Shown in pieces: positions 7,455-15,571 of a DNA stretch of 37,028 bases. The translations under genes and the position numbers were made by a program. The DNA comes from an uncultured Lachnospiraceae bacterium (GTDB taxonomy: Bacteria > Bacillota > Clostridia > Lachnospirales > Lachnospiraceae): the NCBI GenBank assembly GCA_910585715.1, contig CAJUEX010000033.1, forward strand, positions 1 through 37,028, written 5' to 3'. A model generated the notes under the pieces. That model had not been told where the DNA came from. It ran no database searches and saw nothing but the letters and a program-made list of their open reading frames with translations. Within the stretch, counting starts at the first letter, position 1; every line of letters starts with the position of its first letter.

Positions 7455-9692
7455 TTACTCTCTGTTCTTTATTACATCTGCCGGTACCATTCTGTCAAGC
7501 TTTTTTACCAGCAATTGATTGATAACAAAGTACAGCAACAGAATCGCGCCATAAATTCCAAAGTACATCTGCCGGCTGAAACGAAGATTCATTCCGCAGG
7601 CTACATTGGCTATCAGTACCGGATATATGAAATCCATTACTTTTTTTGACAAAGGCAGACAGATTGCCGCTCCTATGGCAATGATATAAAAATTACCGTT
7701 TAAATAAAGCTTTCGCACCTCTTTCGTATGATAACCAAATATTTTCATCAGGGATATTCCAAATGCCGAACGCTCAATCATGACCTTTATCATAAGATAC
7801 ATAACTACACAGAAAATCAAAGCCGACAAAATTGTCATCATATAAATCATAGGCTGCATCAAATCCGTGAACACATCAGAAGCTTTATTAATTTCTTCTT
7901 TTGATATGCCTGCATATAATCTTTCAGAAGCTATATCCAGCTTCCTGTCAGAAAATACTACATTATAATAGTCCTGACTTTCCAGAAACAGCTCTCTCAT
8001 GCTGTCAATATTCATAAATACATAAAAGCCTGCTGAAAACTGTGTGATTCCCTCTATGGTAAAGGCATAATCCATTTGCTCCTCTTCGTCTGACAATATC
8101 AGCTTTTCCCCCTCTGCAAGCTGATATTTCTCAGCCATTGCAGAAGAAATAATGACTTTATTTTTCCCTTTTGTTACCTTTGCATCAAAATAAGGGTTAT
8201 CCGGGCTTATTCCAAGCAGGGTAATATCCAGATTATATCCAAGTACCTCCTTTTTCAGAGTTTTTGCAAAACAGGCTTCTCCGCCTTCCGGCACTTTTTC
8301 TTCCGGGTACTTATAAGTGTACATATACCCATATCTGATGTCCTGTCTGGTCTCTTTGCTTATATGTCTGCACAGCACATAGCAGTTAATTCCCAGCATC
8401 ATAATCAGCAGAGAAATAAACATTCCCAATAATACCACAATTCCTGTTCTTGCCTCTCTAATCATTTGGCGAATGCGGAATCTTCCCGTGAATCCCATGC
8501 CCTTCAAATCTATATTATAAATTTTACTGTTTTTTGCTTCATTTTTTATCAATGCAAGAGCAGGTCTGGAAAGCCGCTTTCCAATTACCAGGCAATTCAC
8601 AATTACTGCTACGGCAGGAGGCATAATGCTGCCGTAAAGAAACAGCCATGGGGAATAAACTGTTTTCAGTACAGGAAGGGAAAAATAACGATAGCAGTCC
8701 CCCATCTGCACATTTACCCCAAGACGGCTATATCCAAGAAGCGTCCCGATGATTCCTGCATAAAAAGTTATGACGGAAGGAAGCATCAGATAATGCCGCA
8801 GCAATTCCTTTCTTTTTACTCCCAGCGCATATAGCGCTCCTATCACGCTGCTTTCTCTTTCAATACCATGTATGACAAATACGGAAATAACATAAGTGAA
8901 CAAAATCATTACAATGACTCCTGCAATCAGGCCGGCCATCTTATTGATAACCTGGTCATCTGCAGATGCCTTTATTCTGGGATTATCTTTTGCTGCCAAA
9001 AAATGCAGCAGATTATTTCCTTCCGCCTTTATTTCTTCCTTTAATTCTGCATCTGTCAGTTTCCCGTTTAAGCGATAAGAATACACATACTCCTCGGATT
9101 TTTCACTTTGCTCCGAGTTCTTTAAGCTCTCATATGCTTTCTCTGTCACAAAGCCAAAGCCAAACTGGCTGCTGTCAGCACTTCTGTCCGCCAGATTCTT
9201 AAAAGGCGCATCATAATCCGGAACGCTGCCGATTCCCACTACCTCCAAAGGAATTCCTCCCACCTTCAGGCTGTCTCCTATCTGAATACCATTTTCCTCA
9301 CAATACCTCTTTTCCAGCACAATTTCTTTTCCGTTCTCAGAAAGCCGTCCCTCATCCAGCTCAACCAGATTTATTGTCTTTCTGTTTTGAAAAACCCTTA
9401 ATGTACTTTGTTCCTTTTTAAAATCAAGATAAAACATGGCTTCCAGAGAAGTTCCCGTATCTTCAAGTTTTGCTGTTTCCTCTTCCGTCATAGGTGTAAA
9501 TACAACAAACTGTCCGTCCTCCAGCTTATTTTCCTCTGCCTTTTTATCCACTCCCACAATAATCGTATCCGCTGCCCCGACCAGGCTGACAACCACATAC
9601 ATTCCTAACATAACCAACATTCCAAGCGCCAGATAACGCAGCAGATTTTCCCGTAAATCCCTGAATATTCTGTTTCTTAATATTTTTTGCAT
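7455..9692 (-). CDS. ABC transporter permease, FtsX/MacB type
   Basis: A 745-residue membrane protein with the double FtsX layout. An N-terminal segment (about 19-40, YLALGMLVMLGMYVVVSLVG) is followed by a large extracytoplasmic region and then membrane segments in two FtsX blocks, one around 250-385 and one near the C-terminus (ALIFCVVMYLMIKVMIERSA onward). Paired with the ATPase just upstream it would form a type VII ABC system of the MacB/LolCDE class; such proteins move lipoproteins, peptides or antibiotics, or act mechanically. The ATG at 9692 has GGAGG 9 nt upstream; a longer frame starting upstream overlaps the ATPase gene and is less likely. Substrate unknown. The TetR regulator upstream suggests induction by a small ligand. 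Confidence 0.9.
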   Translation of the reverse strand: MQKILRNRIFRDLRENLLRYLALGMLVMLGMYVVVSLVGAADTIIVGVDKKAEENKLEDGQFVVFTPMTEEETAKLEDTGTSLEAMFYLDFKKEQSTLRVFQNRKTINLVELDEGRLSENGKEIVLEKRYCEENGIQIGDSLKVGGIPLEVVGIGSVPDYDAPFKNLADRSADSSQFGFGFVTEKAYESLKNSEQSEKSEEYVYSYRLNGKLTDAELKEEIKAEGNNLLHFLAAKDNPRIKASADDQVINKMAGLIAGVIVMILFTYVISVFVIHGIERESSVIGALYALGVKRKELLRHYLMLPSVITFYAGIIGTLLGYSRLGVNVQMGDCYRYFSLPVLKTVYSPWLFLYGSIMPPAVAVIVNCLVIGKRLSRPALALIKNEAKNSKIYNIDLKGMGFTGRFRIRQMIREARTGIVVLLGMFISLLIMMLGINCYVLCRHISKETRQDIRYGYMYTYKYPEEKVPEGGEACFAKTLKKEVLGYNLDITLLGISPDNPYFDAKVTKGKNKVIISSAMAEKYQLAEGEKLILSDEEEQMDYAFTIEGITQFSAGFYVFMNIDSMRELFLESQDYYNVVFSDRKLDIASERLYAGISKEEINKASDVFTDLMQPMIYMMTILSALIFCVVMYLMIKVMIERSAFGISLMKIFGYHTKEVRKLYLNGNFYIIAIGAAICLPLSKKVMDFIYPVLIANVACGMNLRFSRQMYFGIYGAILLLYFVINQLLVKKLDRMVPADVIKNRE

Positions 9693-9693
9693 T

Positions 9694-10395
9694 TTATAAA
9701 TCCTCCAGTTCCCCTGCCGGCACCCTTGTTTCATTTTCATATTCCCTGCATATTTCTCCGTCTTTAATGTGGATTACCTTATGTACCATATTCTTAATGG
9801 AATTATTATGGGTGACAATCAGCATGGTGGTTCCGTATTTCTCATTGATTTCTTCCAATAGAACCAATATATCCCTGGAGGTAGCCGAGTCCAGGGCCCC
9901 GGTGGGTTCATCACAAAGAAGCAGCCTTGGATTTTTAATCAGCGCCCTTGCAATGGCACATCTTTGCTGCTGGCCGCCGGATAGCTGGGACGGAAATTTA
10001 TTTTGCTGCTCCGTCAATCCCAAAACCTCCAAAAGCTCTTCCATATCCAATGGCTTATCGGTTAAATACTCGCATACCTGTATATTTTCCTTCACTGTAA
10101 GATTTGGCACCAGATTATAGAACTGGAAAACAAACCCGAGGCTTTCCCTCCTGTAATCTGCCAGTGCCTTTGGAGCCAATCCTGCAATTTCCTTTCCACC
10201 CACCAATATAGAACCGCTGTCCAATGTATCCAGCCCACCTATACAATTTAACAATGTGGATTTGCCGGAGCCGCTGGTGCCCTGTATGACACACATCTGC
10301 CCTTTTTCCACCCCTGTAGTAATTCCCTTTAATACTTGAATGTAACTGCCGCTTTCTCCATAGCTCTTTTTTACATTATTTACTTCCAGATACAT
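9694..10395 (-). CDS. ABC transporter ATP-binding protein (MacB/LolD type)
   Basis: A 233-residue ATPase with Walker A GTSGSGKST (about 39-47), Q-loop FQFYNLVPNL, signature LSGGQQQR, Walker B LLLCDEPTGALD and the H-loop VTHNN. The FYNLVPNLTV stretch and the length are typical of LolD/MacB-type ATPases that pair with FtsX permeases, and the permease starts one base after its stop. I chose ATG 10395 because GGGAGG lies just upstream; a longer frame starting at 10467 would begin inside the operator and lacks a binding site. Expression is probably controlled by the TetR protein through the 13-bp operator at 10466. Confidence 0.94.
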   Translation of the reverse strand: MYLEVNNVKKSYGESGSYIQVLKGITTGVEKGQMCVIQGTSGSGKSTLLNCIGGLDTLDSGSILVGGKEIAGLAPKALADYRRESLGFVFQFYNLVPNLTVKENIQVCEYLTDKPLDMEELLEVLGLTEQQNKFPSQLSGGQQQRCAIARALIKNPRLLLCDEPTGALDSATSRDILVLLEEINEKYGTTMLIVTHNNSIKNMVHKVIHIKDGEICREYENETRVPAGELEDL

Positions 10396-10465
10396 ACCTT
10401 TTCCTCCCTGCATATTAATGGTGTAGTCAGTCAAAACTACTTGATTGATAAATTTTCTCAACAGC

Positions 10466-10478
10466 ATAACACTGTTAT
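10466..10478. promoter_or_regulatory. TetR-type operator upstream of the ABC transporter
   Basis: ATAACACTGTTAT is a perfect palindrome with 6-base arms around one central base. The identical 13 bases occur at 11228-11240, in front of the tetR gene. Finding the same palindrome before both a TetR gene and the adjacent transporter strongly suggests that this regulator controls both. A TATAAA at about ten bases upstream on the minus strand may be the -10, but no good -35 is seen. Confidence 0.75.
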
Positions 10479-10570
10479 CTAAATTTTATATTTATAGCTA
10501 TGTACCATGAGCCTTTCATCACTCATAAATACATAGCCCTATATTATACTACTCTTTACTCTAATTTACT

Positions 10571-11188
10571 CTACTTTGCTTCAAACAGACCAAACCAGCC
10601 TGCCATTATAAATTTTATAATATACTGCATATGCCCCTTTGCTGCCTCTTCGGACTTTTCATGAGTAAGCATATGGACAAAAATATCCACCATCATATGG
10701 GCTGTCCAATGAATCATATAATCCTCTATCCTTGGCAGATTTGCCCTCTTTGTCATTTTATCTGCCACTATCCGGTAATGCTTTTCCGAAATTTCCACAA
10801 ACCGGTCAATGCAATGTTCAAAACGGGTACCCTGGCTCTTTGTGAGAATCAAATCAAACTCATCATAATATTGATACATATAATGAATCATCTGATAGCA
10901 GGCTTCCAAATCATCTGACATATCCGTTTCCGCCCCCTGTCCCTCTTCTATCTGCAGAATTTCTTCCGAGTAGTGCCGGCTCATTACCCCATATAATTTC
11001 TTAAGGGGCTCTTCCACCAGGGCGGCAAACAAATCTTCCTTATCCTGAAAAAAGAAATACAATGCTCCTGTTGTCACTCCTGCATTCTGACAGATATGCC
11101 GCAGGGATGCCTGCATATAGCCTTTCTCTAAAAACTCCTTTTTCCCGCTGGCAAGAAGCTTTGCTTTTGTTTCCTTATCATTCCCCAA
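10571..11188 (-). CDS. TetR/AcrR family transcriptional regulator
   Basis: A 205-residue TetR-family repressor. The N-terminal helix-turn-helix is clear (SLRHICQNAGVTTGALYFFF at about 28-47), followed by a helical ligand-binding domain. It lies upstream of, and in the same direction as, the ABC ATPase and permease genes. The same 13-bp palindrome stands in front of itself and in front of the ATPase gene, so it probably represses both, with release when a ligand (possibly a transported compound) binds. ATG 11188 has GGAGG upstream. The ligand cannot be inferred from sequence. Confidence 0.93.
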   Translation of the reverse strand: MGNDKETKAKLLASGKKEFLEKGYMQASLRHICQNAGVTTGALYFFFQDKEDLFAALVEEPLKKLYGVMSRHYSEEILQIEEGQGAETDMSDDLEACYQMIHYMYQYYDEFDLILTKSQGTRFEHCIDRFVEISEKHYRIVADKMTKRANLPRIEDYMIHWTAHMMVDIFVHMLTHEKSEEAAKGHMQYIIKFIMAGWFGLFEAK

Positions 11189-11227
11189 ATTCCTGCCTCC
11201 AAAAAAATAATATAACAGCGCTGTTGG

Positions 11228-11240
11228 ATAACACTGTTAT
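11228..11240. promoter_or_regulatory. TetR-type operator in the tetR promoter
   Basis: ATAACACTGTTAT, identical to the site at 10466. It overlaps the -10 region of the tetR promoter by two bases. A second perfect palindrome, AACAGCGCTGTT (11214-11225), lies directly beside it and may be an extra half-site pair. This arrangement fits autorepression. Confidence 0.78.
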
Positions 11241-11267
11241 GGTACTTGATTATTTATTGTTTGTCAA
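11239..11267 (-). promoter_or_regulatory. Promoter of tetR
   Basis: On the minus strand TTGACA (11262-11267) is followed after 17 bases by TACCAT (11239-11244). The -35 is perfect and the -10 is a 4-of-6 match. The operator begins inside the -10, consistent with repression by steric block. Confidence 0.7.
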
Positions 11268-11315
11268 GAGTTGATGAGGGGGATGAGAATTTTTTTCATT
11301 TAAATATTACCGGAC

Positions 11316-11463
11316 GTGGGAGCTGGAAGAGCATAGAATAGTCTCAGGGGCACGCTCTCGCTCTGCAAAGACGCAGCGGTACTAATGCGCCAAAATACGG
11401 CGCATAAGGACCGGCGACTTTGCCAGGGCCTCTGAGACTATTCTATGCTCTTCTAGCTCCCAC
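11316..11463. repeat. Family 1 hairpin element, copy B
   Basis: A 148-bp palindromic element. The outer stem runs over 11316-11346 and 11433-11463 with 31 pairs and only one G-U pair; the inner stem GCAAAG-CGC pairs with GCG-CTTTGC, and the tip is ATGCGCC with GGCGCAT. Compared with copy C (same length), five paired positions of the outer stem and one of the inner stem differ with both bases changed so that pairing is kept. The single-strand stretch CACGCTCTCGCTCTG is shared. It lies between tetR and the family 2 element at 11547, in a gene-free stretch. Confidence 0.85.
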
Positions 11464-11546
11464 TGTGCATCGAAAGGCCATTTGTTCGTTGCATACCAAT
11501 ACAGAAAAGGCAACACGAATCAAAGAAAAACGCCTGAAACAAAACA

Positions 11547-11773
11547 GCAGCAGAGGGATGAGAGTGGTGTCCATGCATTGTTTTTGACAGCGGTTTTCCT
11601 TAACAGCCTGCCCTCTTCCCAGGGTAAAATTGCCACGGATGGCAATTTTAGTCCTATTGCGCCATGGAAGGCGCTATAGGGCGACCCGTACGGTACAAAC
11701 ACCTTCCATCAGGCTGTTTAGGAAAACCGCTGTCAAAAACACCGCATGGACACCACTCTCATCCCTCTGCTGC
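11547..11773. repeat. Family 2 hairpin element, copy 1
   Basis: A 227-bp element whose arms (11547-11610 and 11710-11773) form a stem of about 60 pairs. The central part holds two further hairpins: AAAATTGCC with GGCAATTTT (11626-11649) and TATTGCGCC with GGCGCTATA (about 11655-11679). The copy at 13746 has exactly the same length. Both are followed on the plus strand by GTCCCCCAGCC. Short frames inside it are spurious, since the two arms translate to nearly the same peptide on opposite strands. It starts 27 nt past the stop of the zinc-ribbon gene. Confidence 0.85.
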
Positions 11774-11800
11774 GTCCCCCAGCCACTCCCCCCATTCTGC

Positions 11801-11974
11801 TTAATCCCCATTTACCTCCATCACAAACTCCATATCCACACACTCACACATCTGCCCCGTCTCTTTATTTCTATGCGGACACTGATAAATCTCCTCCGGG
11901 CTGAAGCTCATCCAGTAAGAGGGAACCCTGTGCGTCGCCTTACAAACCGGACATTGATATTCATACATCTCCAT
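11801..11974 (-). CDS. Small zinc-ribbon protein, function unknown
   Basis: A 57-residue protein with CPVC near the start and CPHRNKETGQMCEC later, a spacing that suggests one zinc ribbon with four Cys or Cys/His ligands. I do not recognise a named family. The ATG at 11974 has AAGGAG 9 nt upstream; an upstream TTG at 11992 lies within that site and is unlikely. It follows degV by 57 nt on the same strand and may be co-transcribed with it. A family 2 hairpin element lies directly downstream. Confidence 0.7.
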   Translation of the reverse strand: MEMYEYQCPVCKATHRVPSYWMSFSPEEIYQCPHRNKETGQMCECVDMEFVMEVNGD

Positions 11975-12031
11975 TTCCTGCTTCTCCTTCAACTTTCCTT
12001 ACAACTTTTGTATTCTCATATTTAACGAACC

Positions 12032-12901
12032 CTAACGGGCATCTCCTAAAAAGAACAACGCAATCAGCCCCGGTCCTGTATGGGCTCCGATAGTGGCCCC
12101 TAACGGGTTAATGATACACTTTTCAATACCGAATCTTTTTGTAATGGAATCTGCCAGAAATCCGGCATCCTCCTCACAATCACCATGTGTAATCATAAAA
12201 ATACCGTTCTTTTCTCTATAGGAACCCATAGACTTTTCCATAATATCCACCAATGTAGTCAGGGATTTCTTCCTGCCCCTTGCCTTGGTAAGCGCTGTCA
12301 AATGGCCTTCATCATCCACATGAAGAATAGGCTTGATATTGGCAAGAGTGCCGATTACGGCAGTAGCCTTGCTGACTCTTCCCCCTCTGTGTAAGTGATT
12401 CAGGTCATCTACCGTAAACACATGTATCACATGCGGAATAGTTTCCTGTACAAAAGAAATCACCTCATCCATGGACTTTCCCTTTTTCATCTCTTCCACT
12501 GTCAGATAAACTAAAAGCCCCTCACCCAAAGACGCACATAACGTATCCACTACATGAATACGCACATCAGATTGCTCCGCCATAATCTCCTCTGCCGCAA
12601 TCCGCGCACTATTACAGGTTCCGCTTAATCCGGAAGAAAACGCCAGATACAAAATCTCCTTATAGCCTTCCTCAATATATGCTTCCATACGAGTTTTTGC
12701 CTGCTCCGGATTTACCTGGGAGGTAGTAGGCATGCTTCCGCTCCTCATTTTATCAAAAAACACTTTAGAATCCAAAGAATTGTTTTCATCGTATGTTATG
12801 CCGTCAATAGTACACGGCAGAGTAAAAAGTCCAATCTGGTTTTCTTCAATATAGGACATTGGCAAATCTGCAGTATTGTCAGTAATCAGTTTAAAGCCCA
12901 T
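12032..12901 (-). CDS. DegV family fatty-acid-binding protein
   Basis: A 289-residue DegV protein. The start KLITDNTADLP, the TTSQVNP segment and FSSGLSGTCNSAR are family hallmarks; the conserved Ser/Thr positions there hold the carboxylate of a bound fatty acid. DegV proteins are FakB-type partners of a fatty acid kinase (FakA) that feeds exogenous fatty acids into phospholipid; no fakA is in the window, so this would be a stand-alone binding subunit. I chose ATG 12901 (GAGGG 5 nt upstream); a longer frame to 12958 adds a non-conserved N-terminus. Confidence 0.9.
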   Translation of the reverse strand: MGFKLITDNTADLPMSYIEENQIGLFTLPCTIDGITYDENNSLDSKVFFDKMRSGSMPTTSQVNPEQAKTRMEAYIEEGYKEILYLAFSSGLSGTCNSARIAAEEIMAEQSDVRIHVVDTLCASLGEGLLVYLTVEEMKKGKSMDEVISFVQETIPHVIHVFTVDDLNHLHRGGRVSKATAVIGTLANIKPILHVDDEGHLTALTKARGRKKSLTTLVDIMEKSMGSYREKNGIFMITHGDCEEDAGFLADSITKRFGIEKCIINPLGATIGAHTGPGLIALFFLGDAR

Positions 12902-13051
12902 TTTTTCCCTCATTTCTTTGTAAGATTTGTTTTGATATATATAGTGGCATTTTAACATTTTATCGGGGAAAGTACAAGAGAGTGGAAGGAATGTTATGAA
13001 AATTGTTCCGGTATTGTTTTGGCAGAAAAACGGGGGTTTGGATAGCAGGAC

Positions 13052-13199
13052 GCGGGAGATGGCAGAACATAAAATAGTCTCATGGGCACGCTCTCGCTCT
13101 GTAAAGACGCAGCGGTACTAATGCGCCAAAATACGGCGCATAAGGACCGGCGACTTTACCAAGGCCCCTGAGACTATTTTATGTTCTGCCATCTCCCGC
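13052..13199. repeat. Family 1 hairpin element, copy C
   Basis: A 148-bp element of the same length and core as copy B. The outer stem runs from 13052-13082 to 13169-13199 and is fully paired. Relative to copy B, pairs T-A, C-G, A-T, G-C and G-C become C-G, A-T, C-G, A-T and A-T, and the inner stem C-G becomes T-A. The right flank TGTGCA...AAAGGCC is also shared with copy B. It lies between degV and the DUF5808 gene; the remainder of that 527-bp gap (13200-13428) is AT-rich and shows nothing convincing. Confidence 0.85.
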
Positions 13200-13428
13200 T
13201 GTGCAACAAAAGGCCCGATAAAGCTTTTGTATAAAAATAATGGCAGTTTTTTGTGTCTTAAAAAGTTTTTATAATACTTCCTTTATAATCTTCCCTTTAA
13301 GCAATTTATAACTTTTCTCTCTTTTCAAAAAAGTGTATCCACTGTTTAAAGTTTGAAGTATAATGTATATTTTCACATATAATCGCCAATCTGTGCTTAC
13401 CTGACAACTCTTCAAACGGGAAGTGGTC

Positions 13429-13617
13429 TTAAAGTACGCTGACTAATATAACTATAATAATTGCAAAAACAATGTGAAATATCCATGTCCACTTATTTCC
13501 TAAATTCATTGTATAGCCAAACCCACTTTGCGGTCTCTTGATAATGACTCTTTTATCTTCTCTGTTGAAATATAGTCTTCCAGTTAACCAGCCATCATCT
13601 CTATTGCCTGATTTCAT
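13429..13617 (-). CDS. DUF5808 domain small membrane protein
   Basis: A 62-residue protein with the DUF5808 segment DDGWLTGRLYFNREDKRVII followed by KRPQSGFGYTMNLGN, then one C-terminal membrane segment (WTWIFHIVFAIIIVILVSVL). In larger relatives this domain ends a DUF1648-type membrane protein; here it stands alone. ATG 13617 has AAGGAG 7 nt upstream; a longer frame to 13683 lacks a site. The gene is isolated between two hairpin elements. Function unknown. Confidence 0.75.
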   Translation of the reverse strand: MKSGNRDDGWLTGRLYFNREDKRVIIKRPQSGFGYTMNLGNKWTWIFHIVFAIIIVILVSVL

Positions 13618-13745
13618 AAAGTTCTCCTTTGTAACTTCCAATTTTATATACTTGATTATAAAATATTTGCCTGTTGCCTGCAATGTATATTTATAAGTCC
13701 GTTTTTAGTGAGCATTCATCAAAGCGCACCGCCTGAGATGAAACA

Positions 13746-13972
13746 GCAGCAGAGGGATGAGCGCGGAGTCCATGCATTGTTTTTGACAGCGATTTTCCTT
13801 AACAGCCTGCACTCTTCCCAGGGTAAAATTGCCATGGACGGCAATTTTAGCCCTATTGCGCCACGGACGGCGCTATAGGGCGGCCCGACCGGTACCAGCA
13901 CCCTGCATCAGGCTGTTTAGGAAAACCGCTGTCAAAAACACCGCATGGACTCCGCGCTCATCCCTCTGCTGC
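13746..13972. repeat. Family 2 hairpin element, copy 2
   Basis: A 227-bp element matching copy 1 base for base in length. The arms are 13746-13809 and 13909-13972. Three outer-stem pairs differ from copy 1 with both partners changed (GAGAGTGGTGTCC becomes GAGCGCGGAGTCC, with the complementary change on the other arm), and one change (GCGG to GCGA) breaks a pair. Inner hairpins are retained. It begins 34 nt past the stop of the spoVAF-like gene. The rest of the 13618-14006 gap shows nothing else. Confidence 0.85.
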
Positions 13973-14006
13973 GTCCCCCAGCCAAAACCTATACCATCAC
14001 TCTCTC

Positions 14007-15449
14007 TTATTTCCTTGCCTCCGTCAACCTAAGCCTCAACAGCCTCTTCCCAAGCTGCTTCAAATTCAGCGGAAACAACGGATAAATATAACTCTGCCCG
14101 GATATGGTCTTATTATTCACAATCGCCAACAGAAAGAATCCCACACCTGCAATATACCCATATACACCAAAAACAGCCGTAAGAACCAGCGCAATAATAC
14201 GCATAAACTTCATTGCATACGCCAGCTCATAGCTTGCCTGAGTATAATTTGCAATGGTCACAAACACCATATAAAGCATCACTTCCGAACTGAACCAGCC
14301 GCTTTTTACGGAAAACTCTCCAAACACAAGGGCTGCCATAACACTAAAGGGCGTGCTTAACATGCTTGGAGTATTGACTGCCGCAAGCCTTAAGCCGTCT
14401 ATGGCAAGCTCCAGCATTAAAAACTGCCATATAATGGGAATGTTTGGTGACTCCTTTAACATAATAAATTCAAAACTGCTGGGAATCCACTGGGGGTACA
14501 TCATGAGCAGCAAAAAGGTAGGGGTCAGGAAAAATGTCAATAAAGCAATAAAAAACCTGGCAAGCCTTAAATATGACCCGGTTATAGGCGGAAAATAATA
14601 ATCGTCCGCTTCTTCCACAATATCAAAAATAGAGGTTGGGGCTATCATGGCGGAAGGAGAATTGTCTACCAGAATAATAATATTTCCTTCCAATACCTGT
14701 GCCGAAGCCGTATCCGGTCTTTCTGTAAACTTAAACTTCGGAAAAGGATTGATCCATGCCCTCTGATACAGACATTCTGCAAGACTTTCCTGATTCATGG
14801 TAAGGGAATCCACCTTGATTTCGCTGATTCTTTTGCGGATTTTCTGCAAAAATTCCTTGTCCACCCTTGTTTCCATATAGCAGAGCACAATATCTGTCTT
14901 GGAGCTTTTTCCGGCGCTGACGATTTCCATTCTAAGGTCATTGCTTCTGATTCTTCTCCTAATCAGAGCCGTATTGAATACAAGGGTTTCCACAAATCCG
15001 TCCTTGGAGCCCCTCATTGTCTTATCCTTTTCCGGCTCGCTTACGCTTCTGCTTGGATAGGTTCTGGCATCAATTAAAATGCATGTGTCAAACCCATCAA
15101 CAAACAGGGCAAATACACCGGAAAGGATGAATTTTTCAATTTCCTTCCATTCGCTTTTTAAATCCACCTCTACAGTAGGCATGAATGCCTTTGACATTTC
15201 ATGAGCGGTTTTTGGCATTTCCTCCGGCTTTATAGCAATGAAATACTGTAAAAGCTTCTGCATCATATCATCTTTACAGAATCCGTCAATAAAATACATG
15301 CATGCTTTTTTGCCGCCGATTTCTATGACACGGTAAACCAAATCAAAGTTTTCATCTACAGCAAGCATATCATTTAAATAGCTCATATTGGATTCCAATG
15401 AGCTGTTCATTTTGCTTTCATAAAATTTTACTTTGTCATTTTTCTTCAA
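14007..15449 (-). CDS. spoVAF: Spore germination protein of the GerA/SpoVAF family
   Basis: A 480-residue membrane protein of the GerA family. The N-terminal 280 residues are soluble, and the C-terminal part has about four or five membrane segments (FFIALLTFFLTPTFLLLMMY, MLSTPFSVMAALVFGEFSV and others). NTPSMLSTPFSVMAALVFGE and the short cytoplasmic C-terminus resemble SpoVAF more than a germinant receptor A subunit, but the two are homologous, so the symbol is tentative. SpoVAF-type proteins sit in the inner spore membrane with the SpoVA dipicolinate channel and speed germination. No other spoVA or ger gene is nearby. The start is a TTG with AAGGAG 9 nt upstream. Confidence 0.82.
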   Translation of the reverse strand: MKKNDKVKFYESKMNSSLESNMSYLNDMLAVDENFDLVYRVIEIGGKKACMYFIDGFCKDDMMQKLLQYFIAIKPEEMPKTAHEMSKAFMPTVEVDLKSEWKEIEKFILSGVFALFVDGFDTCILIDARTYPSRSVSEPEKDKTMRGSKDGFVETLVFNTALIRRRIRSNDLRMEIVSAGKSSKTDIVLCYMETRVDKEFLQKIRKRISEIKVDSLTMNQESLAECLYQRAWINPFPKFKFTERPDTASAQVLEGNIIILVDNSPSAMIAPTSIFDIVEEADDYYFPPITGSYLRLARFFIALLTFFLTPTFLLLMMYPQWIPSSFEFIMLKESPNIPIIWQFLMLELAIDGLRLAAVNTPSMLSTPFSVMAALVFGEFSVKSGWFSSEVMLYMVFVTIANYTQASYELAYAMKFMRIIALVLTAVFGVYGYIAGVGFFLLAIVNNKTISGQSYIYPLFPLNLKQLGKRLLRLRLTEARK

Positions 15450-15571
15450 AATAAAAAACTCCTTTTACTAACTCTACTTTTCCATTTCTATTAGTAGTGT
15501 TCCAAAAGAAGTTTTTCTTTATACTTTCTTTTTTCTTTTTTATTCCCGCCAGTTTACCGCAGTGTCTTTGA

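Noticed and set aside
11520..11702. Frames of about 60 codons inside the family 2 elements (also 13719-13901 and 11630-12025)
   Set aside because: The two copies encode similar peptides only because the DNA repeats, and the two arms translate to nearly the same peptide on opposite strands. There is no ribosome binding site. Such frames are likely to appear in databases as false hypothetical proteins.
11316..13199. Hairpin elements as integron attC sites, CRISPR repeats or riboswitches
   Set aside because: No integrase or cas gene is near, spacing is irregular, and they lie behind genes rather than in 5' leaders.
13290..13428. Continuation of the DUF5808 frame past its stop (about 40 further codons)
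   Set aside because: No start codon or binding site, and no recognisable family; DUF5808 proteins of about 60 residues ending in a membrane segment are normal.
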